64,000 nucleotides of DNA from Euzebyella saccharophila (GTDB lineage: Bacteria; Bacteroidota; Bacteroidia; Flavobacteriales; Flavobacteriaceae). How positions within the stretch are numbered: position 1 is the stretch's first letter; each line of letters starts with the position of its first letter. Below the pieces are notes generated by a model. The model saw only the letters and a list, made by a program, of their open reading frames with translations. It did no database searches and was not told the DNA's origin. Made by a program: the position numbers and the translations under genes. Where the stretch lies: assembly GCF_014855495.1 (NCBI RefSeq), contig NZ_JACYFJ010000001.1, positions 744,001-808,000 on the forward strand, read 5' to 3'. Below are positions 8,948 through 17,341 of this stretch, piece by piece.

Positions 8948-9669
8948 GAACATTAGCAATAGGTGATATTCATTCTGGGTTGCGAGGATTGGAACAACTT
9001 TTGGATCGGGCAAAAGTTACAAAAGAAGATCAACTCATATTTTTAGGCGATTATGTAGATGGATGGAGCACTGCGGTTGAAACTGTTTCATTTTTGATCG
9101 AACTAAAAAAGACGCATAACTGTATTTTCATTAGAGGTAACCATGATGTCTTGGCGCAGGATTGGTTGCTTTATAAAAAACACAATCCAATTTGGCTTCA
9201 ACATGGGGGAACCGCGACTAGGGCTTCCTATGACAAGGCCGATCAAAAAACCATTGCAGACCATCTTCAGTTTTATGATTCCTTAAAGAATTATCACCTT
9301 GATACGGAAGGTAGGCTTTACCTTCATGCCGGTTTTACCAATTTAAAAGGAATAGAGTTTGAATATTTTGAGCAGACATTCTACTGGGACCGTACACTGT
9401 GGGAACTGGCCTGTTCGCTAAATCCGGATTTAAGCCCTGAGGATAACCGCTACCCAAAGAGACTAACCCATTACAAAGAAATTTTTATTGGTCATACCCC
9501 TATAACAAAAACAGGTTTAGCAGAGCCAAAAGTGGCGGCTAATGTATGGAATGTAGATACGGGTGCCGCCTTTAAAGGGCCACTTTCCATGCTGGATGTA
9601 GATACCAAAGAGGTTTGGCAAAGTGATCCTGTTGAAACATTGTATCCAGATGAGCAAGGAAGAAATTAA
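8944..9669 (+). CDS. Metallophosphoesterase of the serine/threonine-phosphatase type
   Basis: This 241-residue calcineurin-like phosphoesterase carries the metal-binding motifs GDIH (7-10), GDYVDG (35-40) and GNHD (65-68), and a later GHTP near residue 180. These match bacterial PPP-type phosphatases and relatives of ApaH/PrpE. Its start overlaps the stop of the zinc-ribbon gene by four bases, so translation is coupled and the phosphatase belongs to the SPFH operon. Whether it acts on phosphoproteins or nucleotides cannot be decided. Confidence 0.9.
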   Translation: MRTLAIGDIHSGLRGLEQLLDRAKVTKEDQLIFLGDYVDGWSTAVETVSFLIELKKTHNCIFIRGNHDVLAQDWLLYKKHNPIWLQHGGTATRASYDKADQKTIADHLQFYDSLKNYHLDTEGRLYLHAGFTNLKGIEFEYFEQTFYWDRTLWELACSLNPDLSPEDNRYPKRLTHYKEIFIGHTPITKTGLAEPKVAANVWNVDTGAAFKGPLSMLDVDTKEVWQSDPVETLYPDEQGRN

Positions 9670-9732
9670 AAATAGCTTTCCTATTTCTGCAAATTGACTA
9701 AATTATTGACGAAATTTGTAAAAAAGCATAAC

Positions 9733-10731
9733 ATGCCGGAAAAGAATATAAGATTAGAAGTGATGCAGGCTATAGAGCCTCAGGTTGAAGGGTTTATGGA
9801 TTCTTTTCTGCTTCCAGTAGAAAAAATTTGGCAACCTAGTGACTTTTTACCGGATTCTGAAAGTGATAATTTTTTGGAAGCCGTAAGGGAATTAAGGGGA
9901 GAATCCAAGGAATTAGGATATGATTTTTGGGTCACCATGGTGGCAGATACCATTACCGAAGAAGCCTTGCCTACCTATGAATCTTGGTTAATGGATGTTG
10001 AGGGTATTGATCAGCATGGCGAGAATAAAAGAAACGGTTGGGCAAAATGGGTTCGTGCATGGACCGCAGAAGAAAATCGTCATGGAGATGTCTTGAACAA
10101 ATACCTTTACCTTTCCGGTAGGGTAAATATGAGGGAAATTGAAATTACCACCCAGCATTTAATATCTGATGGTTTTGATATTGGTACCGATAGGGATCCC
10201 TATAAAAACTTTGTATATACGTCATTTCAAGAATTGGCTACCAACATTTCGCACAAAAGAGTAGGCCAAATGGCGAGAAAAAAGGGCAATGTCCTTTTAG
10301 GTAAAATGTGTACGATAATTGCCGGGGATGAAATGAGGCACCACCTGGCATATAGAGAATTTGTAAAGACCATTTTTGGAGAAGATCCTTCTGGTATGAT
10401 GTTGGCATTCGCCGATATGATGAAAAAGAAAATTGTAATGCCCGCCCATTTTTTAAGGGAGTCTGGTGGTATGATCGGGGAAGCTTTTGAGAATTTTTCC
10501 AATTGTGCACAAAGGCTAGGGGTGTATACAGCTCAAGATTATGTAGATATCTTAAGGAAATTGAATAAGTATTGGGAGCTTGAAAACGTAAGAAGCTTAT
10601 CTGATGAGGCGGAAAAAGCCAGGGATTATTTAATCAAACTTCCGGCGCGTCTAGAAAGGATAGCCGAGAGGATGAAGTTCCCTGAAGATCAATACAAATT
10701 CAGTTGGGTTGAGGCCAACGGTATGCTGTAG
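9733..10731 (+). CDS. Acyl-ACP desaturase (stearoyl-ACP Delta-9 type)
   Basis: This ferritin-like di-iron desaturase (332 residues from ATG 9733) introduces a double bond into acyl-ACP. The metal-binding helices show EENRH at 113-117 and DEMRH at 199-203, the two ExxH-type motifs, with additional acidic ligands expected near TEE at 75-77. An in-frame TTG at 9694 would add 13 residues. I prefer the ATG because the reading MPEKNIRLEV fits the family N-terminus as I know it, and a GAAATTTG element resembling a -7 box sits at 9711-9718. A strong terminator follows. Confidence 0.92.
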   Translation: MPEKNIRLEVMQAIEPQVEGFMDSFLLPVEKIWQPSDFLPDSESDNFLEAVRELRGESKELGYDFWVTMVADTITEEALPTYESWLMDVEGIDQHGENKRNGWAKWVRAWTAEENRHGDVLNKYLYLSGRVNMREIEITTQHLISDGFDIGTDRDPYKNFVYTSFQELATNISHKRVGQMARKKGNVLLGKMCTIIAGDEMRHHLAYREFVKTIFGEDPSGMMLAFADMMKKKIVMPAHFLRESGGMIGEAFENFSNCAQRLGVYTAQDYVDILRKLNKYWELENVRSLSDEAEKARDYLIKLPARLERIAERMKFPEDQYKFSWVEANGML

Positions 10732-10746
10732 TGATGACCACAATTT

Positions 10747-10780
10747 AAAAAACCGGCTTTGGAAGAAGCCGGTTTTTTTA
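10747..10780. terminator. Bidirectional intrinsic terminator
   Basis: AACCGGCTT at 10751-10759 pairs with AAGCCGGTT at 10766-10774. The hairpin is flanked by an A-run on the left and a T-run on the right, so it can work in both directions. It lies between the convergent desaturase and helix-hairpin-helix genes. Confidence 0.85.
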
Positions 10781-10792
10781 TGCCTTGTTAAA

Positions 10793-11389
10793 TTATAATC
10801 GACCATGATCGTGTTCGTCTTGCCATTTGGCCAACTCTGCCCATTTACCTTCATAGCACATTTTGGCTTGCATATGCCAGGAAGAGGGATCATGTATTCT
10901 ATAACGTTCTCCGCCGGTGGCCAACACTTCTTTACAACTGGCAACGGAAGTCTCGGAAAGGGCTTTCCAAGTAGCTATATCGGCACCTTTAAAGAGGCCT
11001 TCAATTTTTGGCCCAATCCCTTCAATGACCTTTAGGTCATCTTGTTTAATATTTTTACCGAATACTGCCTTCGCCGCAGCGGCATCAAAAGGTATAGGCA
11101 CGGGTGCAGCCTCTACTTCGGCAGTAGCTCCAAAAGAGCTAGTAATATTGGAAGTGCTGCTAGGGGTTGGTTGGGGAATGGAAACTGGTTTTTCGGAGAG
11201 TTTCTTGGTGCAGGCAGCCAAATCTGCCTGCAGCTTGGCATTTGTTTCCCTGCATTGTTTTAATTCTGCAGAGTGGTCTACAACAGTTTCACTTTTGCCT
11301 TTTCCAAGAAGATATCCAAAAAGAGCACAAAGAAGTCCCACAAGTAGTGGGATTATCCAACACCAAATGTTCATGTTTTCAAAGTTCAT
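10793..11389 (-). CDS. Membrane-anchored helix-hairpin-helix protein
   Basis: This 198-residue protein has an N-terminal membrane helix (WCWIIPLLVGLLCALFGYLL, about 9-28). A short coiled segment with a Pro/Ser/Thr-rich linker follows. The C-terminal domain contains the helix-hairpin-helix signature DDLKVIEGIGPKIEGLF, then a Trp-rich tail. HHH modules usually bind DNA, but in bacterial envelope proteins of this type the role is unclear. It lies 21 bp downstream of an OmpA-type gene on the same strand and was probably transcribed with it. No enzymatic motif is present. Confidence 0.75.
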   Translation of the reverse strand: MNFENMNIWCWIIPLLVGLLCALFGYLLGKGKSETVVDHSAELKQCRETNAKLQADLAACTKKLSEKPVSIPQPTPSSTSNITSSFGATAEVEAAPVPIPFDAAAAKAVFGKNIKQDDLKVIEGIGPKIEGLFKGADIATWKALSETSVASCKEVLATGGERYRIHDPSSWHMQAKMCYEGKWAELAKWQDEHDHGRL

Positions 11390-11410
11390 TTTTTAAAGAT
11401 TTAAGGTTGA

Positions 11411-12325
11411 TTATTTAATAGATATTACGGTTCTTCTATTCTTTGCTCGCCCTTCTTCCGTCTCATTTGTGGCTATTGGGTTAGCTTTGCCCTTTGAAGC
11501 CGTGGTAATTTTATTTTCAGAGATACCATTGCTAACCAAATAAGACTTGGCAAAATCTGCCCTTTCTTGGCCTAATCGAATATTAGTGTCGTTGGAGCCT
11601 TTACTATCTGTATACCCCGTTATTTCGCAAAGTGCATCCGGTACCTTGTCTAAGTAACGCGTTATATCCGCTACTTTTTGTCTTTGTTCCGTATTGAGGT
11701 CAATAGAAGCTTCAGCTGTGTTAAAATACAGGATTAACGGGTTATCTTTAATTTTTTGGTAGAGCGCGTTAATTTCCTCCTGCGCATTTTCTGCTATTTC
11801 GTCAAGGTTAAAATCTATGGGACCCATTAGAGTATCACCATCTGGCAACATATCATCCTTAAGTTCTCCACCAATATTGATTTTTGACGATGGAATATTT
11901 TGGGATATTAGGTAATTTTTAACCGAGTTGGCTCTGGCCACTCCAAGGTTGGGAAAAGCAGTTTTGTTTTCCTCTTCGCTCTTGTAATAGCCCACTAGGT
12001 TCACCACTTTGTTTTCATGTTCAGCTAAATAACTGCTCAAATTTGAAGAAATGCCCGTTGCCACGTTGTTGGAAAGAGGTTGAATGAATTCGTTGGAGGA
12101 AAGCTTGAAATTAAAGTTGTCTTCCGTTTTATAATTTAAATCTCCATCCGATAGTATCAAGGGATTGTTTGTAGGTTGCTGTATCATTGGAGGTGGTGTA
12201 CTGACCTGCTCTGGTTCGGCTGCCTTTGCTTCCTGAAAGCAACTGCTACAGCAGGTCATGTAGAAGTAAATACCCGCTAAAATGGTAATGACAATTCCAA
12301 GCAGGTTGGTTGTTGTTCTAGTCAT
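11411..12325 (-). CDS. OmpA-family peptidoglycan-binding protein
   Basis: This 304-residue protein has a single N-terminal membrane segment (about 7-24) followed by a Cys-rich patch (CCSSCF). The C-terminal OmpA-like domain (about 195-304) contains the usual GYTDSKGSNDTN and LGQERADFAKSYL, then AKNRRTV. A weaker, possibly degenerate, OmpA-like unit lies at about 75-160 (VVNLVGYYKSEE, ARANSVKNYL). OmpA domains bind peptidoglycan; the first unit may have lost this. The gene is followed 21 bp later by the helix-hairpin-helix protein. Confidence 0.85.
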   Translation of the reverse strand: MTRTTTNLLGIVITILAGIYFYMTCCSSCFQEAKAAEPEQVSTPPPMIQQPTNNPLILSDGDLNYKTEDNFNFKLSSNEFIQPLSNNVATGISSNLSSYLAEHENKVVNLVGYYKSEEENKTAFPNLGVARANSVKNYLISQNIPSSKINIGGELKDDMLPDGDTLMGPIDFNLDEIAENAQEEINALYQKIKDNPLILYFNTAEASIDLNTEQRQKVADITRYLDKVPDALCEITGYTDSKGSNDTNIRLGQERADFAKSYLVSNGISENKITTASKGKANPIATNETEEGRAKNRRTVISIK

Positions 12326-12498
12326 GGTTGTACAATGTTAAGTGTTTCATCTACAATGTATTAAAAAAATCCACAACACCTGTTAAAATTTCGCTCTTAA
12401 TTCTTCATAAATAGTGGGTTATATACTGTTAATTATACTAGGTTCTTAATTTTGTCTGGCTTTAGAGTCGTGCTATAACCGATAAAAGCTACCGCTGA

Positions 12499-12510
12499 TC
12501 GATGAAATGC
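12499..12510 (-). repeat. Intergenic motif GCATTTCATCGA, copy 1
   Basis: In minus-strand sense this reads GCATTTCATCGA. It is 174 bp upstream of the OmpA-type gene. Identical copies lie at 17968-17979 and 50389-50400, all outside genes and all in the same orientation. Confidence 0.5.
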
Positions 12511-12650
12511 CAAGTGGTAATTACCATTTATACAGTTTTTTGGAACACTTATTTTATGATCTTTGACATTGATACATGATTATTTACCATTCATACAAAT
12601 AATGTGGATTCATAGGTTTCGCTTTTCTATATTTATCATCCCTTTTAAAA

Positions 12651-12734
12651 ATGACTGATAAGATTCTTGAAAACTGGGTAAGATTAAAAGGCGATTTCAA
12701 TACTTTGAATACGGTAGAAGAACGATTCATATAA
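12651..12734 (+). CDS. Possible 27-residue ORF
   Basis: The frame runs ATG to TAA and encodes 27 residues beginning MTDKILENWVRL and ending NTVEERFI. It is followed within 10 bp by a hairpin and preceded by TATATTTA at 12628-12635, a one-mismatch -7 element. I do not recognise it. It may be a tiny gene or the remnant of a longer one, since the sequence looks like an amphipathic helix from a larger protein. Chance occurrence is possible. Confidence 0.25.
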   Translation: MTDKILENWVRLKGDFNTLNTVEERFI

Positions 12735-12741
12735 ATAAAAT

Positions 12742-12773
12742 AACCAACATATTTTTAAACATGTTGGTTTTAT
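12742..12773 (+). terminator. Hairpin, possible terminator of the 27-codon ORF
   Basis: AACCAACAT at 12742-12750 pairs with ATGTTGGTT at 12761-12769 across a 10-nt AT-rich loop, followed by TTTTAT. A second hairpin, TCTGCTT/AAGCAGA, lies at 12785-12804. Confidence 0.4.
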
Positions 12774-12896
12774 AGTATTGGAAATCTGCTTTGTAAGAAG
12801 CAGAGTTGTTTGAGTTAGTTTAGTTTAAAAACCCGTTTTATTAATTCTTGTCTGTTCGGGGGAAGGGCAAGGAAGAAAATAGGCGGGTTTTACTCT

Positions 12897-14447
12897 TTAT
12901 AAATCAAACTTTATTCCTTGCGCCAAAGGTAGCTCTGTGGTGTAATTGATGGTATTGGTCTGTCTTCTCATATATACTTTCCAGGCATCCGAACCACTTT
13001 CGCGTCCTCCTCCTGTTTCTTTTTCTCCGCCAAAGGCCCCACCAATTTCAGCTCCCGAGGTTCCAATATTTACGTTCGCTATACCGCAATCACTTCCTTC
13101 TGCGGACAAAAATCGCTCTGCCTCCCTAAGATTATTCGTCATAATGGCAGAGGAAAGGCCCTGTACTACGTTATTTTGAATTTCAATGGCATTTTCTACC
13201 GGACCTTTATACTTTAAAAGATAAAGAATGGGAGCAAAAGTTTCATGTTGAACAATTTCAAATGTAGGTTCCGCTTCCGCAATGGCAGGTTTCACATAGC
13301 AACCACTTTCAAATCCAGCTCCGGTAAGCTCCCCACCTTCCACCAATAGGTTCCCTCCTTCCTCGACTACTTGAAGCAATGCTCTCTTGTAATTTTCTAC
13401 CGCTTCGGTATCAATTAGTGGACCTACGTGGTTAGATTCATCCAAAGGGTTTCCAATTTTTAATTGGGAGTAAGCATCTTTTAGGGCATTTTTTATTTGA
13501 TCATATATTTTTTCGTGGATAATAAGCCTTCTTGTGCTGGTGCAACGTTGGCCAGCAGTACCTACCGCCCCAAAAATAGCTCCTATAATGGTCATTTTTA
13601 TATCGGCATCCGGAGTAACAATAATGGCGTTGTTTCCGCCTAGTTCCAATAAGGACTTCCCGAGTCTGGAGGCAACCGCTTGAGCTACAATTTTTCCCAT
13701 TCGTATGGAACCAGTGGCAGATACCAAGGGAATTCTTTTGTCATTGGATAGATATGCACCTACGCTATAATCCCCGTTTACAAGACATGAAATACCCTCC
13801 GGTAGGTTATTTTCCTTGAAGACATCTGCAGCAATTTTTTGACAAGCAATGGCACATAAGGGAGTTTTTTCAGATGGCTTCCAAATACAAACATCACCAC
13901 AAACCCAAGCAAGGGCCGTGTTCCAGGCCCAAACGGCAACAGGAAAGTTAAAGGCTGAAATAATACCCACAATACCTAGGGGGTGGTATTGTTCATACAT
14001 GCGATGGCCAGGTCTCTCAGAATGCATGGTAAGACCATGCAGCTGTCTGGATAAGCCTACGGCAAAATCGCATATATCTATCATTTCCTGTACTTCTCCC
14101 AATCCCTCTTGATAACTTTTTCCCATCTCATAAGAAACCAGTTTGCCCAACGGTTCCTTAAGTTCCCTTAACCTATTGCCAAACTGTCTCACGATTTCCC
14201 CGCGCTGCGGAGCAGGTACGGTCTTCCATTTTTTAAATGCAAGTGACGCCGTGTCAACTACTTTATCATAATCTTCCCTAGTCGTAGTGTTTACTTTAGC
14301 AATCAAATTTCCATCTACTGGGCTGTTAGATAGAATTTCATTACCATTTCCAAAGAAATTTGAACCGGTGGAAGTACCGCTATTATGGGGTTCAATATTT
14401 AATTTTTTTAAAACATTTTCAATGCCGAAGGAAATTACTGTATCCAT
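12897..14447 (-). CDS. Aldehyde dehydrogenase, ALDH7 (antiquitin/aminoadipate-semialdehyde) type
   Basis: This 516-residue NAD(P)-dependent dehydrogenase has its catalytic residues at the classic positions, E268 in LLELGG and C302 in GQRCTS, with the FNFP motif near 166-169. The N-terminal layout and the C-terminal NTINYTTELPLAQG segment are typical of ALDH7, which oxidises 2-aminoadipate 6-semialdehyde in lysine breakdown. The specificity is inferred from family features. It is the last of four minus-strand genes that may be co-transcribed from the 3-hydroxyanthranilate dioxygenase onward. Nothing is truncated. Confidence 0.9.
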   Translation of the reverse strand: MDTVISFGIENVLKKLNIEPHNSGTSTGSNFFGNGNEILSNSPVDGNLIAKVNTTTREDYDKVVDTASLAFKKWKTVPAPQRGEIVRQFGNRLRELKEPLGKLVSYEMGKSYQEGLGEVQEMIDICDFAVGLSRQLHGLTMHSERPGHRMYEQYHPLGIVGIISAFNFPVAVWAWNTALAWVCGDVCIWKPSEKTPLCAIACQKIAADVFKENNLPEGISCLVNGDYSVGAYLSNDKRIPLVSATGSIRMGKIVAQAVASRLGKSLLELGGNNAIIVTPDADIKMTIIGAIFGAVGTAGQRCTSTRRLIIHEKIYDQIKNALKDAYSQLKIGNPLDESNHVGPLIDTEAVENYKRALLQVVEEGGNLLVEGGELTGAGFESGCYVKPAIAEAEPTFEIVQHETFAPILYLLKYKGPVENAIEIQNNVVQGLSSAIMTNNLREAERFLSAEGSDCGIANVNIGTSGAEIGGAFGGEKETGGGRESGSDAWKVYMRRQTNTINYTTELPLAQGIKFDL

Positions 14448-14559
14448 AATTTTATAACTATTTGCAGGTGTAATGTTATATTTTATTCAAATATACGTTA
14501 TTGGCTGATGGATTGTACATTTTAATACTTTTCGTTCTAGCTGAAATGAGAAAGGATTC

Positions 14560-14919
14560 TCAAAATCGTAAAAGAAGAAGGATTATTCCAAGTAGGGCCG
14601 GAAGTGCTTGAACAAAGAAAATTTTCTTATCCGCCGTAATAGCTCCAAAAATCCCAGCCACCGCAACACAGGATAGAAAGAAAAAAGAAACATTCGTTTG
14701 CCAAATAACATCGGTAATAAAAAAGGTCCAAATGAGCCCTGCAGCCAAAAAACCATTGTAAAGACCTTGGTTGGCTGCCATAGGTCTGGTAGGTTCAAAT
14801 AATTCTGGGGAAAACCCTTTAAAAATTTTCCTTCCTTTAGTTGTCCAGGCAAACATTTCAAACCACATAAAATATAAATGGAGCAGGGCAACTAGACCTA
14901 TGAGAATTTTGACTATCAT
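14560..14919 (-). CDS. DUF1304 family membrane protein
   Basis: This 119-residue protein has four predicted membrane helices (about 3-22, 53-71, 75-93 and 99-117) and matches the small DUF1304 family. The conserved polar region EMFAWTTKGRKIF lies between the first two helices. Its function is unknown in the family. It lies between a histidine kinase and an aldehyde dehydrogenase on the same strand. Confidence 0.85.
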   Translation of the reverse strand: MIVKILIGLVALLHLYFMWFEMFAWTTKGRKIFKGFSPELFEPTRPMAANQGLYNGFLAAGLIWTFFITDVIWQTNVSFFFLSCVAVAGIFGAITADKKIFFVQALPALLGIILLLLRF

Positions 14920-14960
14920 ACCTAAAGATAACCAAATTCAATTTTAGTTAGATTTAAAAT

Positions 14961-16571
14961 CTAACTAAGGTTTTTGAACTTCAAATCAAATTGGGTGCCC
15001 TCTGCTGTTGAGGCATAAGTAAGGGTTGCGGTAATCTGTCTGCATAGGGCGCGGATAATTTCAAAACCAATACCCTCTGCCTGTTCAAGTTCAAATCCTT
15101 CGGGGAGACCTTTGCCATTGTCACGGATACTTAGAAAGACATTTTCTTTATCAAGTCGACTTACATCTATGGTAAGTTCATTGTATTTGGTGGTATCTGG
15201 GTAAGCATGCTTTACCGCATTGGTAACCAATTCCGAAATAATTAAGGCAAGAGGTACCGCTCGGTCAAGGTCTACGGAAACATAAGGGCAATCAATTTTG
15301 TAGGTGAACGAAGGGGATATCTTTTTTTGATATTCCATTAAATCCATTAAATAGTCATGAAGGTTCACCGCTTTGGAATCCTTGTCCTGATAGATTTTTT
15401 GATGCGTAAGGGCGATGGCGGATATTCTTGCCTGACTATCGGATAGGGCCGTAATTGCCTCCTTGCTTACCAATTTTCGCTTTTGCATATTCATTAAGCT
15501 AGAAGTAATCTGCAAATTGTTTTTTACCCTATGATGAATCTCACGTAACAAATTTTCCTTCATTTTGTTGGAGGCTTCCAACTCACTGGTTCTTATTTGA
15601 ACCCGGGCCTCTAAACGATCGTGGTATTCATCGTTTTTCTTAATAGTATAGAGAATTAGTCCTGTAGTCAAAACGCCCAATAATAAAATGATGTAAGATT
15701 CCGGTACATGGGGGTAGTCAAAATAATCGCGTTTCGGTAAAAAATGAACATTCCAGACCCGGTTAGAGGCTTTCACACTTTTAATTATTGATTTTTTATT
15801 TACAATAGTTTGTGAACTGTCCATGAAATTTGAAAATAGTGGAGAGGATTGAGCGGCGGGATCGGTCAGCGCCATATGCATCAGAGGGAGTTCATTTTTC
15901 AAAGTTCGATTAATGAAGATATCCATGCGGTATATGGCAGCAACTATTCCCTTTGTTTCTTTGGTTTTAGGATTTTTAACTGCTTTTATAGCTAGAAAAC
16001 CTGGTAATCCATTGTTCTTTTGAACCAATTGTATGGGAGCAGTTATGGTAGTTTGATTGGAGGATATAGCCAGATCTATGGCCGTTTTTCGCGTTGTTTC
16101 AGAATAGTTGTCAAAACCTAAGGCGTCTTTTAAAGGCTCTAACGGATTTAAGAGAACAATTGGATAATGTACGCTCTTTGAGTCAACTCTAATAAAATTA
16201 CCATCTGCGTCCGTTGTGGTAATGTCCGGTATATCTTTAATTGTCCCATTTTTGGAAACAGTGTCTATCCGTGGGGCCCATTCCAATGCCCCAATATTTC
16301 TTAATTCCATTAAATAAGGGTTCGTAAACCTTTCAAAAAGTTCTTGTGAAACCTCATCATGGTTTTCAAAGAAAAAATTCATGGATTCCATTACAAGATT
16401 GATCTTGTTGATTTCATCTTCAATTTTTATGAGGGACCTGGAAATAGCATTGTTTACTGACTCTTGCTTATTTAAGAGGGCCTTTTGATTCATGTTGTAA
16501 AAAACAACAAAGGATATACATATTCCTATTAAGAATACGGATAGATATTTGAATTTTTGAAATTTAGACAT
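14961..16571 (-). CDS. Sensor histidine kinase with CHASE domain and HisKA_2
   Basis: This 536-residue membrane kinase begins with a membrane helix at about 8-26. An extracytoplasmic CHASE domain follows (about 60-270, with GALEWAPRI at 94-102), then a second helix at about 291-311. The type-2 histidine region HHRVKNN is at 346-352. The ATPase N-box (SELVTNAVKHAYPD) is at about 447-459, with DNGKGLP at 484-490. CHASE domains sense small extracellular ligands. No response regulator lies nearby, so its partner is elsewhere. It lies 67 bp downstream of the dioxygenase gene on the same strand. Confidence 0.9.
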   Translation of the reverse strand: MSKFQKFKYLSVFLIGICISFVVFYNMNQKALLNKQESVNNAISRSLIKIEDEINKINLVMESMNFFFENHDEVSQELFERFTNPYLMELRNIGALEWAPRIDTVSKNGTIKDIPDITTTDADGNFIRVDSKSVHYPIVLLNPLEPLKDALGFDNYSETTRKTAIDLAISSNQTTITAPIQLVQKNNGLPGFLAIKAVKNPKTKETKGIVAAIYRMDIFINRTLKNELPLMHMALTDPAAQSSPLFSNFMDSSQTIVNKKSIIKSVKASNRVWNVHFLPKRDYFDYPHVPESYIILLLGVLTTGLILYTIKKNDEYHDRLEARVQIRTSELEASNKMKENLLREIHHRVKNNLQITSSLMNMQKRKLVSKEAITALSDSQARISAIALTHQKIYQDKDSKAVNLHDYLMDLMEYQKKISPSFTYKIDCPYVSVDLDRAVPLALIISELVTNAVKHAYPDTTKYNELTIDVSRLDKENVFLSIRDNGKGLPEGFELEQAEGIGFEIIRALCRQITATLTYASTAEGTQFDLKFKNLS

Positions 16572-16638
16572 TTTAGAAAGCTGGGTAAATACTTGGGGAA
16601 CGACCTGCTAGTCAAGTCTATTTCAGGACGGTAAAAAC

Positions 16639-17178
16639 TTAATCTTTTGCAATGAAACGTTCGTCAACAGGCATGACCGTACCACAGTTATTGCAAGTTC
16701 TTAGGTCTTTGGAGTTATAGAAATGCTTAAAATGAGCCAAAAAGTCTTTCTCTATATCATGTAGCGTAAAATAAGCTTCGTAAAGTTTGTGGTTGCAATT
16801 ATCACAAAACCAGAGAAGCCCGTCATCTACATTCATGTGGTCACGCTTTCTCTCAATGACCAAACCTATACTCCCATCGTGTCTTACGGGTGAGTGAGGT
16901 ACTTTTGCGGGGTGAAGATACATGTCCCCTGGTCCTAGTTGCATGGTCTTTTTTCTTCCCTCTTCCTGAATATGAACCTCAATAGTACCTTCCAATTGAT
17001 AGAATAGCTCTTCGGTTTCATTGTAATGATAGTCCTTTCGGGCATTGGGCCCTGCAACGATCATTACTATATAGTCGCCCGCATCTTTATAAAGGTTTTT
17101 GTTGCCTACGGGAGGTTTTAAGGAATCGCGATTTTCACTAATCCATTGGGTAAGATTAAAGGGGGCTTTAATGGCCAT
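16639..17178 (-). CDS. nbaC: 3-hydroxyanthranilate 3,4-dioxygenase
   Basis: This 179-residue cupin enzyme opens the ring of 3-hydroxyanthranilate in the kynurenine pathway toward quinolinate/NAD or complete breakdown. The iron ligands fall exactly at H51, E57 and H95, as in the Cupriavidus metallidurans enzyme. The C-terminal rubredoxin-like site has C125, C128, C162 and C165. The pathway's first enzyme, tryptophan 2,3-dioxygenase, is encoded at 57274-58236, about 40 kb away, so the pathway is dispersed. The symbol follows bacterial usage for this enzyme. It is the first of a possible four-gene minus transcript. Confidence 0.95.
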   Translation of the reverse strand: MAIKAPFNLTQWISENRDSLKPPVGNKNLYKDAGDYIVMIVAGPNARKDYHYNETEELFYQLEGTIEVHIQEEGRKKTMQLGPGDMYLHPAKVPHSPVRHDGSIGLVIERKRDHMNVDDGLLWFCDNCNHKLYEAYFTLHDIEKDFLAHFKHFYNSKDLRTCNNCGTVMPVDERFIAKD

Positions 17179-17341
17179 AGTCTTAACTTTTATAGGTTAA
17201 ACTTTATACTTAAGTCAAATAGCTGATCCCATTGGGGGTGGGGTCTCAACTTTTAAGCAATAAAAAGCTAAGTTAACCAAAGTAAAATAAACCATAGCCG
17301 TAACCTTAATTAGTTACGATGATAAAAAGACTGGAAAATAC

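Larger units (their letters stand above)
12326..12896. other. 571-bp gene-poor region with repeats, palindrome and hairpins
   Basis: No confident gene is present. The region holds the 12-mer motif at 12499-12510, a perfect 12-bp palindrome TGGTAATTACCA at 12515-12526, and a direct repeat TTACCATTTATACA (12521-12534) / TTACCATTCATACA (12584-12597). It also holds a 27-codon ORF (12651-12734) and hairpins at 12742-12769 and 12785-12804. It probably contains the control region of the OmpA gene, which reads away on minus. Confidence 0.5.

Noticed and set aside
10917-11396. Plus-strand ORF of 159 codons over the helix-hairpin-helix gene
   Set aside because: It is the antisense shadow of a gene with clear domains and has no recognisable protein of its own.
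12326-12896. Insertion-sequence remnant or attachment site
   Set aside because: No transposase or integrase fragment and no pair of terminal inverted repeats or target duplications is visible.
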